In this document: positions 37,994 to 47,978 of the stretch, one piece after another
How positions within the stretch are numbered: position 1 is the stretch's first letter
Layout of the letters: every line of letters starts with the position of its first letter
From: Clostridia bacterium
GTDB lineage: Bacteria; Bacillota; Clostridia; Lachnospirales; Lachnospiraceae
Direction of reading: 5' to 3'
Length of the DNA stretch: 64,000 nt
Assembly: GCA_910575725.1 (NCBI GenBank)
Contig: CAJTFE010000015.1
Coordinates: forward strand, 1 to 64,000
Made by a program: the position numbers and the translations under genes
Notes under the pieces: model-generated
Seen by the model: the letters and a program-made list of their open reading frames with translations, nothing else
Database searches by the model: none
What the model was told of the DNA's origin: nothing

Positions 37994-38034
37994 AAATGCC
38001 TGCTTTTCCATTGCCTGCTTTTCCATTGCCTGCT
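37994..38034. repeat. 15-bp tandem repeat, about 2.7 copies
   Basis: Unit TGCCTGCTTTTCCAT is repeated twice and begins a third time. Located between the MBL gene and the Rpn-type fragment, outside any coding region. Confidence 0.7.
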
Positions 38035-38088
38035 TTCTCCTATCCCGCTGCCAGTCCCAGCCATTCCTTTACTTTTTCTGCAGGCACT

Positions 38089-38367
38089 TCAAGATTTTCT
38101 GGCTGCTTTCTCTGACGCCTCTTTCACTTCACTTGCAATATAAGTCCGAAGGATATACTCATCATCAAACAATGTCATCATAATGTCCACAACCTCCTTT
38201 TCTCTTTGCTCCAGATATTCTTTTAAAACATCCTGGTTTCTGCAGATATGAATCGTCTCCCAAACTGCTTTTCTTGTTCTTCCATGCAGTTTTATCTGGT
38301 CATTGTAAATCTTGGTAAAGGCTACATACTGATTAATGATATCCCCTTTTTCCCCATCGTATATCAT
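38089..38367 (-). pseudogene. Rpn-family nuclease/transposase-like C-terminal fragment
   Basis: 92 residues with EKGDIINQYVAFTKIYNDQ and LKEYLEQREKEVVDIMMTLF, which match the C-terminal half of Rpn-type (recombination-promoting nuclease, PD-(D/E)XK) proteins abundant in Lachnospiraceae. The N-terminal nuclease domain is absent and no ribosome site precedes it. Confidence 0.7.
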
Positions 38368-38397
38368 CTTTACCTTTACTTCAACCGCACATTTCTC

Positions 38398-38763
38398 TTA
38401 ATCTATCTCATACCCTTCCCCCCCAAGAGTTCCAAGCGCCTTCTCATACTGCTCTTTCTTCACCAGCACATAATCTGTCTTATAAGTAGACACCACGAAA
38501 ATTCCAATCTTCGCCTCCGCAAGCAAAGCAGAAATCTCAGCCAAAATCCCAATCAGTGAAAAATCAAGCTCTCCTTCTATACGAAAAGCCTTCCACCCGT
38601 CTTCTCTTCGCAGGGTACGCTCCGGCACGTCCCACGTCATACAGACCAGAGAAATCTCCTCATCCGTCTTCCCTGCAAAGCAGAATTCTTTTGTCAGATC
38701 AATTTCATTTTCATCCGCAACTGTACATATGGTAAAATCACCTTTGATTCGTTTCAGTTTCAT
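38398..38763 (-). CDS. ACT-domain protein
   Basis: 121 residues. Two ACT-like halves of the type found in CASTOR-like proteins (FTICTVADENEIDLT; LDFSLIGILAEISALLAEAKIGIFVVSTYKTDYVLV). ACT domains bind amino acids. No enzyme is attached. It follows acsB on the same strand after 78 bases and might be cotranscribed, though a role in acetogenesis is not established. The start is the ATG following GAATCAAAGG-type sequence on the minus strand, a modest ribosome site. Confidence 0.85.
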   Translation of the reverse strand: MKLKRIKGDFTICTVADENEIDLTKEFCFAGKTDEEISLVCMTWDVPERTLRREDGWKAFRIEGELDFSLIGILAEISALLAEAKIGIFVVSTYKTDYVLVKKEQYEKALGTLGGEGYEID

Positions 38764-38841
38764 ACGTTTACTCCCAAAATTCCCCCGTCCCAGCCTTTCA
38801 AGCTGTAAACGGGGGAATCTCTCATTTACCTGTTACTGCGC

Positions 38842-40977
38842 TTACATAATCGGATCCAGTCCTAATACCGGATGGCTCTTCTCAGTCAGGAACGCCATCA
38901 AGGTCTCCTCATCCGTCGCAATTGTCTCGTCCGCAATCATGTCGCAGAAATTGTCAATGCCGTATTTCTCCTTGGCAGATTTATTCAGCCGCTCAGCCAC
39001 ATCGTCCTTCAGCTCCTTGGGCATCCAGACAATACGCTCAAAGCCGCCCTCTGCGCTCATAAACTTCTTGGAAGCGATAAAGTGTCTGCCATGTCCCATA
39101 AATCCGGGTGTCTGAACGCCGCCGCCTGTCATGGAGGCCAGCTCGCCGAAGGTCATGCCAAGAGGCGTCATGCCGGCATATTCACGATTTGCAATAATAA
39201 CACCGTTGGAGAATGGCTCAATACCGCAGATACACTCAAAGCATCCGCAGGAGGTCATGGGATCCTCCATAATGGAGTACAGTGTAACCTTGGTAAGAGC
39301 GCCCTGTGTGGCCTGCTCTACCATACGGTTTACATCCGGATATACACCTTTCGTTTCATCCTCGCAGCCTTCCTTGGAAATGGGCTGGCAGGGGCCGGTA
39401 GGCGTCAGCTCCTTGGTTGCCTTTGCATCCAGCCATGAAACAGCTCCGCAAAGTCCCAGTCTCTCAGGCGTTACCACGCAGCAGTGAGAGGGAGCAAAGG
39501 ACTGGCACAGCGTACAGGTATAGAATACATCCACGCTCTCATCCGTCAAGGACTCCAGTCTCTGGTCTCTGGAAGCGTAGGCCGGCATAGCCGTTCCATC
39601 CAGGATCTCCTGCACCTTGGCAGCATCCGTTACCATAGTAATCTGGCATTTATCCACAACAATATCAAATTCGTCCATAATCATTGCATAGAGAACCTCT
39701 GCAAAATGAGTCAGGCGCAGGCCCTTCTCAAACGCCTCTTTATTGATACGCACGCGAATCTGATTCCTCTGTCCGGTGTGCATCACACCTTCCATATAGT
39801 TGAACCATGCATGAATCTTACGCTCGATAACCGACTCAAAGTCAGACTGCATCTTAGCGCCTGCAACCTCCACAAAGGTAGCCAGGGCATAGGTTCCGCC
39901 TGCTTCCAGCTCATCCAGGTCGCCGCCCACGATAGTGATCTTATGATCCTCAACCTCGCCGTCTGCTCTCGTCTGAACCAGCTCACAGGTAGGCTGCTTG
40001 TGAGAGCTGAACTCTACCTGCATATCGCCCTTACGGATGATCTCACCCTCAAATGCCGAGGCAAATGCAACCGGGATAGGAAGCTCTTTTACCTTAATCT
40101 TAATGTTGCGAAGCTCTAAGGACTTCTTAACCGTCATGGAATGATCCGTTACGGACTCCAGTGCGCCAGGCACCTGGTTCTCTCCAAGATCTACATCTGC
40201 CACCACCGGGAAGCCGAGGGCAATCGCCCCTGCGCCTGCCGATACAACAACTTCATTCAACGCGCCGAAGGTGTTGACGAAAGCGGGTACTCTCTCCTTG
40301 GTATAGGCAAGCAGTCCCGGCAGATCGCCCGGCGTTACGTTGCCAAAGATCAGAGCCGCACGAATGGCCACAGTCACAACATGAATGACAGAAGTCACAT
40401 CATGTCCCAAAGGAACTACACGGAAATCCAGGCCAATCTTCACACCGCCCTCGACGCACTGCTCAATCACATCGCCGATCAAAAAGGTCATAATACCCTT
40501 GCTCTGGTAATCCTTTACCACATCCACCACATTAGCGGCATCATCGGCCTTGCCCAGCACAACGGCCACTCCGGGGATATCGCCGGTTACAAGGGGAACT
40601 CCAAGAGAACGGATGATGGGATCGGGAACAAAACCGATTCCGCTGTCCTCCCCGTAAGGATCCGCACTTTCCACATACTTCAGAGCCTCTATAATCTCTG
40701 CTCCCACTGCTGTGGCAAGACCGGCGTTCAAAGCATCGCCTAAATCCTCCTTGTTGGTAATCAGACTCTTCAGCACGCCGACACAGGCAGGCAGGTCGCC
40801 CAGCTTGCTCACCTTCACGCCCGTAGCCGCATAGATGGTAGGCAGGAAATACGCCGTATCCGGCATCGCAACCTTTTTATCCTCTCCGTGCTTTGCAATG
40901 GCTTCCTTGACTGCGTTCTCAGTCAGTCCTGCAACGGCGTTGGAGCCGCCATAAATCAAATCTGTCAATACGCTCAT
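38842..40977 (-). CDS. acsB: Acetyl-CoA synthase (CODH/ACS subunit beta)
   Basis: 711-residue bacterial ACS. It joins CO, a methyl group from the corrinoid protein and CoA to make acetyl-CoA in the Wood-Ljungdahl pathway. All A-cluster ligands are present at a constant offset of 18 from the Moorella enzyme: Cys488, Cys491, Cys500 and Cys510 for the Fe4S4 part, and Cys577-Gly-Cys579 for the distal nickel, with Cys491 bridging. The N-terminal CODH-contact domain is complete. The start follows AAGGAGGGACTGATTATT. No cooS, acsC, acsD, acsE or cooC lies within the window, so the gene stands apart from the rest of its pathway. Confidence 0.97.
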   Translation of the reverse strand: MSVLTDLIYGGSNAVAGLTENAVKEAIAKHGEDKKVAMPDTAYFLPTIYAATGVKVSKLGDLPACVGVLKSLITNKEDLGDALNAGLATAVGAEIIEALKYVESADPYGEDSGIGFVPDPIIRSLGVPLVTGDIPGVAVVLGKADDAANVVDVVKDYQSKGIMTFLIGDVIEQCVEGGVKIGLDFRVVPLGHDVTSVIHVVTVAIRAALIFGNVTPGDLPGLLAYTKERVPAFVNTFGALNEVVVSAGAGAIALGFPVVADVDLGENQVPGALESVTDHSMTVKKSLELRNIKIKVKELPIPVAFASAFEGEIIRKGDMQVEFSSHKQPTCELVQTRADGEVEDHKITIVGGDLDELEAGGTYALATFVEVAGAKMQSDFESVIERKIHAWFNYMEGVMHTGQRNQIRVRINKEAFEKGLRLTHFAEVLYAMIMDEFDIVVDKCQITMVTDAAKVQEILDGTAMPAYASRDQRLESLTDESVDVFYTCTLCQSFAPSHCCVVTPERLGLCGAVSWLDAKATKELTPTGPCQPISKEGCEDETKGVYPDVNRMVEQATQGALTKVTLYSIMEDPMTSCGCFECICGIEPFSNGVIIANREYAGMTPLGMTFGELASMTGGGVQTPGFMGHGRHFIASKKFMSAEGGFERIVWMPKELKDDVAERLNKSAKEKYGIDNFCDMIADETIATDEETLMAFLTEKSHPVLGLDPIM

Positions 40978-41142
40978 AATAATCAGTCCCTCCTTGGGTT
41001 TATCGTGTTTAATACACTGCTACATGTCTTAAATTTTATCACTCTTGCATAAGGAAGTCAATAACCCCCAGGAGGGGATTTGTGAATTGGTAACAAAAAA
41101 TAGACCGCTCCTTTTTTCAATCAACTCTTTTTCAATTAACCT

Positions 41143-41171
41143 TTTACAAATCCGGGCTTTCTTAGTATAAT
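41143..41171 (+). promoter_or_regulatory. Promoter of the hybrid histidine kinase gene
   Basis: TTTACA (41143-41148), a 17-bp spacer, TATAAT (41166-41171). The roughly 130-base leader holds a hairpin pairing TTAAGCGG with CCGCTTAA just before the ribosome site. Confidence 0.7.
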
Positions 41172-41311
41172 GAGAAGAAAAACATTTTATCTTCCGAAGC
41201 TGCCCGTCTTATGACAGTTTGACCTTGATAGGATAACTTGACAGAAAAGATTAAGCGGCCCATCCTGACAGCAGGCAGGTGCATCCGCTTAAAGCATAAC
41301 TGGAGGCAAAA

Positions 41312-43854
41312 ATGCGTACAAATACAGCGAACAAGCATCATCAGCTCTTTCTCACAAAGCTTTTTCTGGTACTCATACTCTGCGTAGGAATTTTCATTTT
41401 TTCTGCTTACTATATGAACCATAAAGGCACAAAAACAATCGGTGTAATCAGTGATATCTATATGCACAATATGAGCGAGGAAAGCGCCCTTCATTTTTCA
41501 TCCACCATTAAACTGCGCTTTTCCCAGCTCGAGACACTTATCATCTCCTCTGACATGCGCCGCTACAATCAGCATCATCTGGAGACGCTTCTTGCAGAAA
41601 ACGCCAGAAGCTACGGCTTTGAAAGTCTTGCCTTTTATACCTCTGACGGCCGCTTTGAAACCATCTACGGGGACCTGACTCCAAATGTCCGGACAGCTTC
41701 CTAAATGCCCTTGACAACGGCGAAAAAAGAATTGATGCCGCCCTTGATTCCCACGGAAACAACCAGGTTCTAATCGGCCTCCCAAGCACAGCCCTTCAAA
41801 AACGCAATCCACGCTACATAGCTCTTGTAGGCGGCCTTTCCAAGGATTATATCAGCAACACCCTTTCCCTGGATATCCTGGATTCCCCTGTTTATTCTTA
41901 TATTATCCGGCAGGACGGAACTTTTCCTATTAAAACCGATGATTCTTCCCATGCCGATTATTTCGAACAGCTCTACGCAGAATTGCCCGACGATGCCGAA
42001 GCTCTTGTGACAGATATCCGTGCGGCCCTCACCGGCACGCAGCACTATTCCGCCGTAGTCGCCACCCACGGAGAGCGCCGCCATCTGCACTGTACCAAAC
42101 TGGCCTATTCCGATTGGTTTCTGATTGTGAATATGCCCTATACCTCCCTGGATCAGGAGATTTCCCGGCTGAACCACAGCTGGCTCTACATGGAGGTGGG
42201 AGGCTGCATCATTATTATCGCCGCATTATTCTGGGTATTCGGAGCTTATCTCCAGGAGATGAAGAAAAAGGTCGTGGAGCTGAACCGGCTCAGCCAGGAG
42301 GCCGTCTATGCCAGCAAGGCTAAAAGCGAATTCCTGTCCAATATGAGCCACGACATCCGCACGCCTATGAACGCCATTACAGGAATGACCGCCATTGCGA
42401 TTGCCAACCTTGACAACCGGCAGAAAGTGGAAAATTGTCTGAAAAAAATCAGCCTGTCCAGCAAGCATCTGCTGGGCCTTATCAACGATGTCCTTGACAT
42501 GTCCAAAATCGAAAGCGGAAAAATGACCTTGTCTGTAGAGCAGATTTCCCTCCGGGAAGTAATCGACGGGATTGTAAGCATTCTCCAGCCTCAGTTCCAT
42601 ACAAAAAGCCAGAATTTCAATGTAATTATCCGGGACATTTCAGCGGAAACCATCTGCTGCGACAGCGTCCGTCTGACACAGATATTGCTGAACCTTCTTG
42701 GAAACTCTGTAAAGTTTACACCGGAAGGCGGTTCCATCCAGCTTTCTCTCTACGAAGAAACCTCTCCAAAAGGGGAGCCTTTTATCCGTATACATATTCT
42801 GGTGGAAGACAACGGAATCGGTATGACAAAAGATTTCCAGGAAAAAATATTTGATTCCTTTACACGGGCAGACAGCAGACGCGTCCATAAAATCGAAGGC
42901 AGCGGCCTTGGTATGGCCATTACCAAATATATTGTAGATGCGATGGGCGGCTCTATTGAGGTGAAAAGCGAGCTGGGAAAGGGCACCTGCTTCCATGTAA
43001 CTCTTGATTTGGAAAAGGCCCAGATTAACGAAGCAGATATGGCTCTCCCTGGCAGCAGAGTGCTTCTGGTTGACGATGACCCTCAGCTCTGCGAAACTAC
43101 AATTGCCGCTCTTAGCTCCATGGGCATTGATGCAGACTGGACCCTGGATGCCGACAGCGCCCTTTTAATGCTTCGCAGCCAGTCCGAAAATCAGCAGGAA
43201 TACGATCTGATTCTCCTGGACTGGAAGCTTCCGGAGACGGACGGCGTCACACTGACCCGTGAGATACGCAAACGCCTGACACACCAGATTCCCATCCTGC
43301 TTACCTCTGCCTACGACTGGAACGAAATCGCCGACGAAGCCAAAGCCGCCGGCGTAACCGGCTTTATTGCCAAGCCCTTATTCCGCTCCACCCTGTACTA
43401 TGGCCTCAAACCATACCTTTTGCCGGAACATGCGGATGCTGCCCTTAAGACAGAACAAAAATCCCAGTCAGATCTTTCCGGCAAAAGAATCCTTCTGGCA
43501 GAAGACAACGATCTGAACTGGGAGATAGCGAGTGAGCTCTTATCGGAACTGGGCCTGGAACTGGATTGGGCTGAAAACGGGCAGATCTGCCTGGAAAAAT
43601 TCGCCGGCTCTGCGCCCGGCTTCTATGACGCAATCTTAATGGATCTGCGGATGCCGGTAATGACCGGTCTGGAAGCTTCTATGGCTATCCGCGCCCTGGA
43701 GCATCCAGACGCCCTGAGCATTCCCATCATCGCTATGACAGCCGATGCCTTTGCAGAGGATATCCAGAACTGTCTGAACAGCGGAATGAATGCACATATT
43801 GCAAAGCCCATTGATCTGGACGAGATGACGAAGCTCTTGGAAAAGTATCTATAA
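41312..43854 (+). pseudogene. Hybrid sensor histidine kinase, frameshifted
   Basis: Domain order: N-terminal membrane helix (about 17-34), an extracellular sensor region of Cache type, second helix, HisKA with FLSNMSHDIRTPMNAITGM (phospho-His), HATPase, and two receiver domains (phospho-Asp in LILLDWKLPETDG and AILMDLRMPVMTG). The frame breaks near 41690. The first frame stops at 41702, while the continuation (PDSFLNALDNGEKRIDAALD) is open from at least 41670 in another frame to 43854. Without the shift the product would be about 847 residues. It may be a real phase-off state, a decayed gene or a sequence error. The C-terminal kinase part has an internal ATG at 41983. Confidence 0.85.
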
Positions 43855-43857
43855 TTT

Positions 43858-43891
43858 CAGCCCTCCGTGGACAAGGGTGCACGGAGGGCTG
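43858..43891. terminator. Terminator after the histidine kinase gene
   Basis: Perfect arms CAGCCCTCCGTG and CACGGAGGGCTG, 10-base loop, four bases past the stop. Confidence 0.85.
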
Positions 43892-43960
43892 AGAGGTTTT
43901 ATCATAATCTTTATAGGGATTTAGCTTGTATCCTATTTTTCCCGGCCTTTCACTCCCCCA

Positions 43961-44757
43961 TTATCCCTTAAGCTTCTCTGCAAAATCTGCCATAGCCTCC
44001 GAAATCTTAATTCCCTGGGGACAAACCGCCTCACAGCTTCTGCAGCCCACGCATGCGCCCGGCTGTTTCTCCTGCGGTTCTGCGGACAGCGCCATAGGCG
44101 CCAGGAAGCCTCCGCCTGTAAAGCAGTGCTCATTATAGAGCGCAATAAGCTTGGGAATCTCCAGCCCCTGGGAACAGTGGCTCACACAGTAATGACAGGC
44201 CGTACAGGGGAGCGTCCCTCCAAGAAGGCCGTCTGCAATCTTAAGCAGCGCCTCCGTCTCCTGTTCCTTCAGAGGTTCTTCTGTCTCAAAGGTATGTAAA
44301 TTCTCCGTAAGCTGGGAAAAATCCGACATCCCCGAAAGCACCACTGTCACCTCCGGTATGGTCTGCAGAAACCGGAAGGCCCAGGCCGGTATCTTCTCTT
44401 CTGGCCGCAGCGCCAGAAGCTTCGCCTCCTGATCATCCGTAAGCTTCGCAAGCCTGCCGCCTCGCAGAGGCTCCATCACCCATACCGGCAGCTTCCACTC
44501 CTTCAAAAGCTCCACCTTCCCCTTGGCATCCTGAAAATTCCAGTCCAGGTAATTCAACTGAATCTGGCAGAACTCCATCTCAGAACCGTAAGCCTCCAAA
44601 AAGCGCTTCATCACCTCCACGCTTCCATGGGCGGAAAACCCCAGACGCCGGATACGCCCCTCTTCTTCTGCTCCACAAGATAAGGGAAAATCCTATATTT
44701 CTCATCCAGGTAAGCATCGATATTCATCTCGCAGACATTGTGGAACAGGTAAAAATC
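43961..44757 (-). pseudogene. Aldo/keto reductase with ferredoxin domain, 3' part of a split gene
   Basis: From FYLFHNVCEMNIDAYLDEKY onward this is the C-terminal two thirds of an aldo/keto reductase of the Fe-S type, ending in two cysteine clusters for [4Fe-4S] centres (CTACHYCVSHCSQGL and CVGCRSCEAVCPQGI). A frame change near 44650 after LVEQKK interrupts GRIRRLGFSAHGSVEVMKRF, probably one lost G. The 5' part is at 47436-47770, separated by an inserted segment. The rest of the frame runs to 43961. Confidence 0.88.
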
Positions 44758-44797
44758 TGCTTGTGTCAAGTAAGGAATAAAAAAATTAAGATTTTTA

Positions 44798-45527
44798 TTA
44801 TTTATTGTAGATTCCAAACGATGCCCATAAATGTCGTTTCATTGGATTTAAAAATGCTGTTGGCATTCCAACAAACGTAGCCATTGCAGAAACTACACCC
44901 ATAGGTGGTAAAATTGGTGTGAGAACCGTAGCTATCACTCCACTAGTTGCACACACTTTTCCAACGTTTTCAATAACGCCTTTAAATTTCATTGCTTTTT
45001 GAACTTTTACAATATCACCTTCTATCATTTGCATATTATCATAGTTCTGTTTGGAAATAGCAGACATCCACTCATCTACTTTTTCTCGATATGCTTTTGC
45101 CTCATCTGTTTGCACCAATTTAACATTATCTTTCAATAATGAAGCTGTGTATATTCTGTCCAACCTTTTAGATGTGTATTTTAATATTTTAATAGTTTCA
45201 GCTCCTTCTATAACAGGAACTTTTTCGCTAGCATAGGATGAATCAGCCGTATCAGAATTCGCAGCGTTAATCACTGGAGATAATAAATCATTATGATAGG
45301 CTATATTGAACAGCTCTTTATATTCTTCAAGTACTTCAATAATAGGATTACGATAAATAAAATCTTCCAGTTCTATCAAATGGTCAATATCAATACCAGT
45401 GTAATCCCTTTTCGGTTCAAATTCAAATGCTTTGAGAAGTCGAACCTGACTGTAGCTGACATTGTATTGCCTCTCAAATTCTAAAAATTCTTCAACTTTT
45501 TTATATCTTTTTCATTCGAAATATTCA
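44798..45527 (-). pseudogene. Unknown protein, frameshifted near its start
   Basis: The main open part (45379 to 44798, TTG or later start) encodes 193 residues ending in a hydrophobic glycine/proline-rich stretch (SGVIATVLTPILPPMGVVSAMATFVGMP, likely membrane-associated). Upstream the same frame stays open (FERQYNVSYSQVRLLKAFEF) but lacks a start. A GTG at 45527 overlapping the end of the AlbA gene begins MNISNEKDIKKLKNF in another frame and would join it if the five-T run at about 45490 had one more T. I do not recognise the family. The overlap suggests it acted with the AlbA protein. Confidence 0.6.
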
Positions 45528-45533
45528 CTCAGC

Positions 45534-46865
45534 TCATTTTTCTTTTATTCTCCAATATCCCTTTCTTCTTCCTCCAACCCTTTCAATAGCATCAACCTTT
45601 TTTAAATCTGCAACTGCTCTCTGCACTGTTTTATATGACACACCTAAATGGTCAGCCATTTCGGACAATGAAATGTCCGTTTGCGCTTTTATAAGCTCCA
45701 GAACCTTTGTATTCACTCCCTTTCCTTTTCGGACATCATTTGTCCTATTAAAATCTTTGCTGTTTGAAACCGCAGTAAATTTAACTGTAATATCATCTCC
45801 AAGAATGCTATATTCAGGAATCTTCGCACCAATCAAATTGCATTCTTCACAAATTTTTTGAATCCCTCGTCCCCATGATTCTATATACCCTGCTCTGAAA
45901 AAAGTATTCGCCAAATCCGGATTATATGGTCTGGAATTATGTGTTTTCATAAGATTCTCTGTTGTCCAGTCACTTGGAAATACACATGCGTTACTGATAT
46001 ACATAGCCTCATCTTCTATTCGAATTTGAATCGGGATACCATCTTCCCATTTACAATGAATCAATGCATTGTATACTGCCTCTCTCACTGCTTCCCTTGC
46101 ATATGGATATGTCTCCACACGTACCTCTTTGTCATAGGATATAGACGCCTTTAAGTATTTCAAATAAATCAGTTCAACCACTCTGTCTGCAATTAGGATA
46201 AGCGATCCCTCTACCACATCCTGATATTGAAGATCAGAACCTATACCAAACTTCCCGATTTTCACATAACAGCCAGTAAAAAAACGTTGCGGATTACGAT
46301 AAAAAAGCAAAACTGCTGCCCGTTTCAGTTTTCCATCAACAATCAGCCCCAATTTATTAAGCAATTCCTCATTTGTACACTCCAAATCTTTACGTGTCAT
46401 TCGTTCTGTACGAACAGCCTCACGGCGAAAAATTTCAAAACTCTCTATATCTAAGTCTCCAACAGAAACATTGTCTATTGGAACAGCATCCCAACGATAT
46501 CCTGTTTTTCTGACAAGAAATTCTGTCAGTGCCGAACCGCGAAGTTGCTGCTTGGTACTTCCGCTCCTATAATGATACTCACCACGATAGCTGACCGGAT
46601 ACGAACTTGGATTTACAATAATCTGAATATATTGTTTTCCATTCTCATCTAAGCAATTTACATCGGCTATAATCCCCATTGTATCCTTAATTTTATTGGG
46701 AATTTCCTCAAGAAGTTTCTTGCAGTCAGCCACACCAACAATCTTCCCATTATCATCAAGTCCAATATAGATGCATCCTCCTTGTGCATTTGCAAAACCG
46801 CACACCCATTTTAAATATTCATCTCTCCAAGACTCTTTATATTCTGTGTTCTGACTTTCTGCCAT
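45534..46865 (-). CDS. AlbA/Schlafen-type putative DNA-binding protein with C-terminal winged helix
   Basis: 443 residues. The N-terminal AlbA_2 (AAA_4) domain is clear: NTEYKESWRDEYLKWVCGFA, GGCIYIGLDDNGKIVGV and YHYRSGSTKQQLRGSAL. The middle has AVREAVYNALIHCKWEDGIP (ATPase-like segment of RecG-related helicase-like proteins), RAGYIESWGRGIQKI and a C-terminal HTH (SLSEMADHLGVSYKTVQRAV). These proteins are annotated as transcriptional regulators or RecG-like and are common in mobile and defence regions. Function is unproven. It lies within the insert that splits the reductase gene. Confidence 0.88.
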   Translation of the reverse strand: MAESQNTEYKESWRDEYLKWVCGFANAQGGCIYIGLDDNGKIVGVADCKKLLEEIPNKIKDTMGIIADVNCLDENGKQYIQIIVNPSSYPVSYRGEYHYRSGSTKQQLRGSALTEFLVRKTGYRWDAVPIDNVSVGDLDIESFEIFRREAVRTERMTRKDLECTNEELLNKLGLIVDGKLKRAAVLLFYRNPQRFFTGCYVKIGKFGIGSDLQYQDVVEGSLILIADRVVELIYLKYLKASISYDKEVRVETYPYAREAVREAVYNALIHCKWEDGIPIQIRIEDEAMYISNACVFPSDWTTENLMKTHNSRPYNPDLANTFFRAGYIESWGRGIQKICEECNLIGAKIPEYSILGDDITVKFTAVSNSKDFNRTNDVRKGKGVNTKVLELIKAQTDISLSEMADHLGVSYKTVQRAVADLKKVDAIERVGGRRKGYWRIKEK

Positions 46866-47008
46866 ACTTCTTATCCTCCATCTAAATATACCTTCACATA
46901 TTGTTATAAGAATGCCATTACCTATGAATACCTGAAATATCAGGATTCTATTAAATCATCCTCCAGGCATAAAACTTACTTTTAAAAAGCCCTATTTATC
47001 TTTGCCAT

Positions 47009-47383
47009 CTATCTGGAATCCATAAATATATCAATATATTTTTGTGCAGCAAATATCCTATTTCTATGCTGCTCATTATCCCTTTTTACAATATTCATTT
47101 CTACCAGCATATCCACCCTGCTTGACGCAGTGTTATAAGAAATCTGAAATGCATCCACTAAATCATTAATCATAAAAACAGGTGTTGTTTCAATAAAGAC
47201 ACATATTCGGGACAGCTCCCCCGAAAACTTAACACTGCGTTGCAAGTTCTTTCCTATCCTAGACCTTTCATCAACTGCCTCCTTAATCCGTTTTATAGCT
47301 TGGTTAGACGAATCAATAATACATTGCAAGAAAAACTTTATCCATTCCATATAATTTCCAAAATGCTGTACTCCAAAAAACAA
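47009..47383 (-). pseudogene. Fic-family protein, C-terminal fragment
   Basis: About 115 residues after the insert edge match the C-terminal winged-helix part of Fic proteins (YMEWIKFFLQCIIDSSNQAI, VFMINDLVDAFQISYNTASS, RNRIFAAQKYIDIFM). The catalytic HPFxxGNGR region is absent, so it is a truncated remnant at the end of the inserted segment. Confidence 0.75.
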
Positions 47384-47435
47384 ATTATATCACTTTTTTG
47401 AATTGTACCAAGTTATTCCATGAATAACGCAAGAT

Positions 47436-47770
47436 TCAAAGTATTCTACGCCGCACTTCTCAAGCTGCTTCTCAAAAATCTCCTCCACCTTATCCATGTT
47501 GGAAAGATCATACCCCGGGAACTTCGTAGCAAGAAAAAACGTCTCTCTGGGATAAGACGCCAGAGCCCTGCCAATCACAAGCTCCGAATTCCCCTCATGG
47601 TAGCCCCAGGCCGTATCATAATAATTAATCCCCTGGGCCATGGCAAAATCCACCATCTCCTTGGCTGCCGTCTCGTCAATCCTGGCGTCATTCCCCTCCA
47701 GCACCGGCAGGCGCATACACCCAAGCCCCAGAGCCGACAGTCTCTCACCTTGAAAATTCTTATAAATCAT
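47436..47770 (-). pseudogene. Aldo/keto reductase with ferredoxin domain, 5' part of a split gene
   Basis: The start is sound (ATG after GGAAAGGAGTTTGAGAAT) and the protein reads as a normal reductase N-terminus (SALGLGCMRLPVLEGND, DFAMAQGINYYDTAWGYHEG with the catalytic Asp/Tyr, FLATKFPGYD) up to EKCGVEYF, where the insert begins and a foreign tail adds about 15 residues before a stop. The rest is at 43961-44757. It is divergent from the MerR gene. Confidence 0.88.
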
Positions 47771-47864
47771 ATTCTCAAACTCCTTTCCTTCCGTCCCTGA
47801 TTTGACTGCCTGACATAAAATCTGCTATAATCAAGCCAGTTCTAAACTTTGCTCACATTATACA

Positions 47865-47884
47865 ACTTAAAGTGAACTTTAAGT
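47865..47884. promoter_or_regulatory. MerR-type operator between MerR and reductase genes
   Basis: Perfect dyad ACTTAAAGT-GA-ACTTTAAGT in the divergent intergenic region. MerR dimers bind such dyads in long-spacer promoters. It would control the (now split) reductase gene and the regulator itself. Confidence 0.7.
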
Positions 47885-47978
47885 CAAGAAAAAGATATTG
47901 ACACAGGTATTGGCGGCCCTAGGGCTGCCAAGTGCAGACAGAATTGTATGTGAACGGTTACGAAAGCGAGGTATCACC

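Larger units (their letters stand above)
44758..47435. mobile_element. About 2.68-kb insertion splitting the aldo/keto reductase gene
   Basis: Left and right edges are defined by where the reductase reading breaks (GVEYF at 47436 and DFYLF at 44757). Joined, they read GVEYFDFYLF without loss. The inserted DNA is visibly more AT-rich than its surroundings and carries an AlbA-domain gene, an unknown gene and a Fic C-terminal fragment. I saw no transposase, integrase or long terminal repeats. A palindrome GTTATTC-CAT-GAATAAC lies just inside the right edge at about 47411-47427. Confidence 0.75.

Noticed and set aside
41178-41311. Cyclic-di-GMP or other riboswitch in the kinase leader
   Set aside because: The leader has a simple hairpin (TTAAGCGG/CCGCTTAA) but lacks the conserved aptamer blocks I would expect for the known classes.
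44758-47435. Integrative element with integrase at the insert in the reductase gene
   Set aside because: No integrase, transposase or clear terminal repeats were found, so I call it only an inserted segment.
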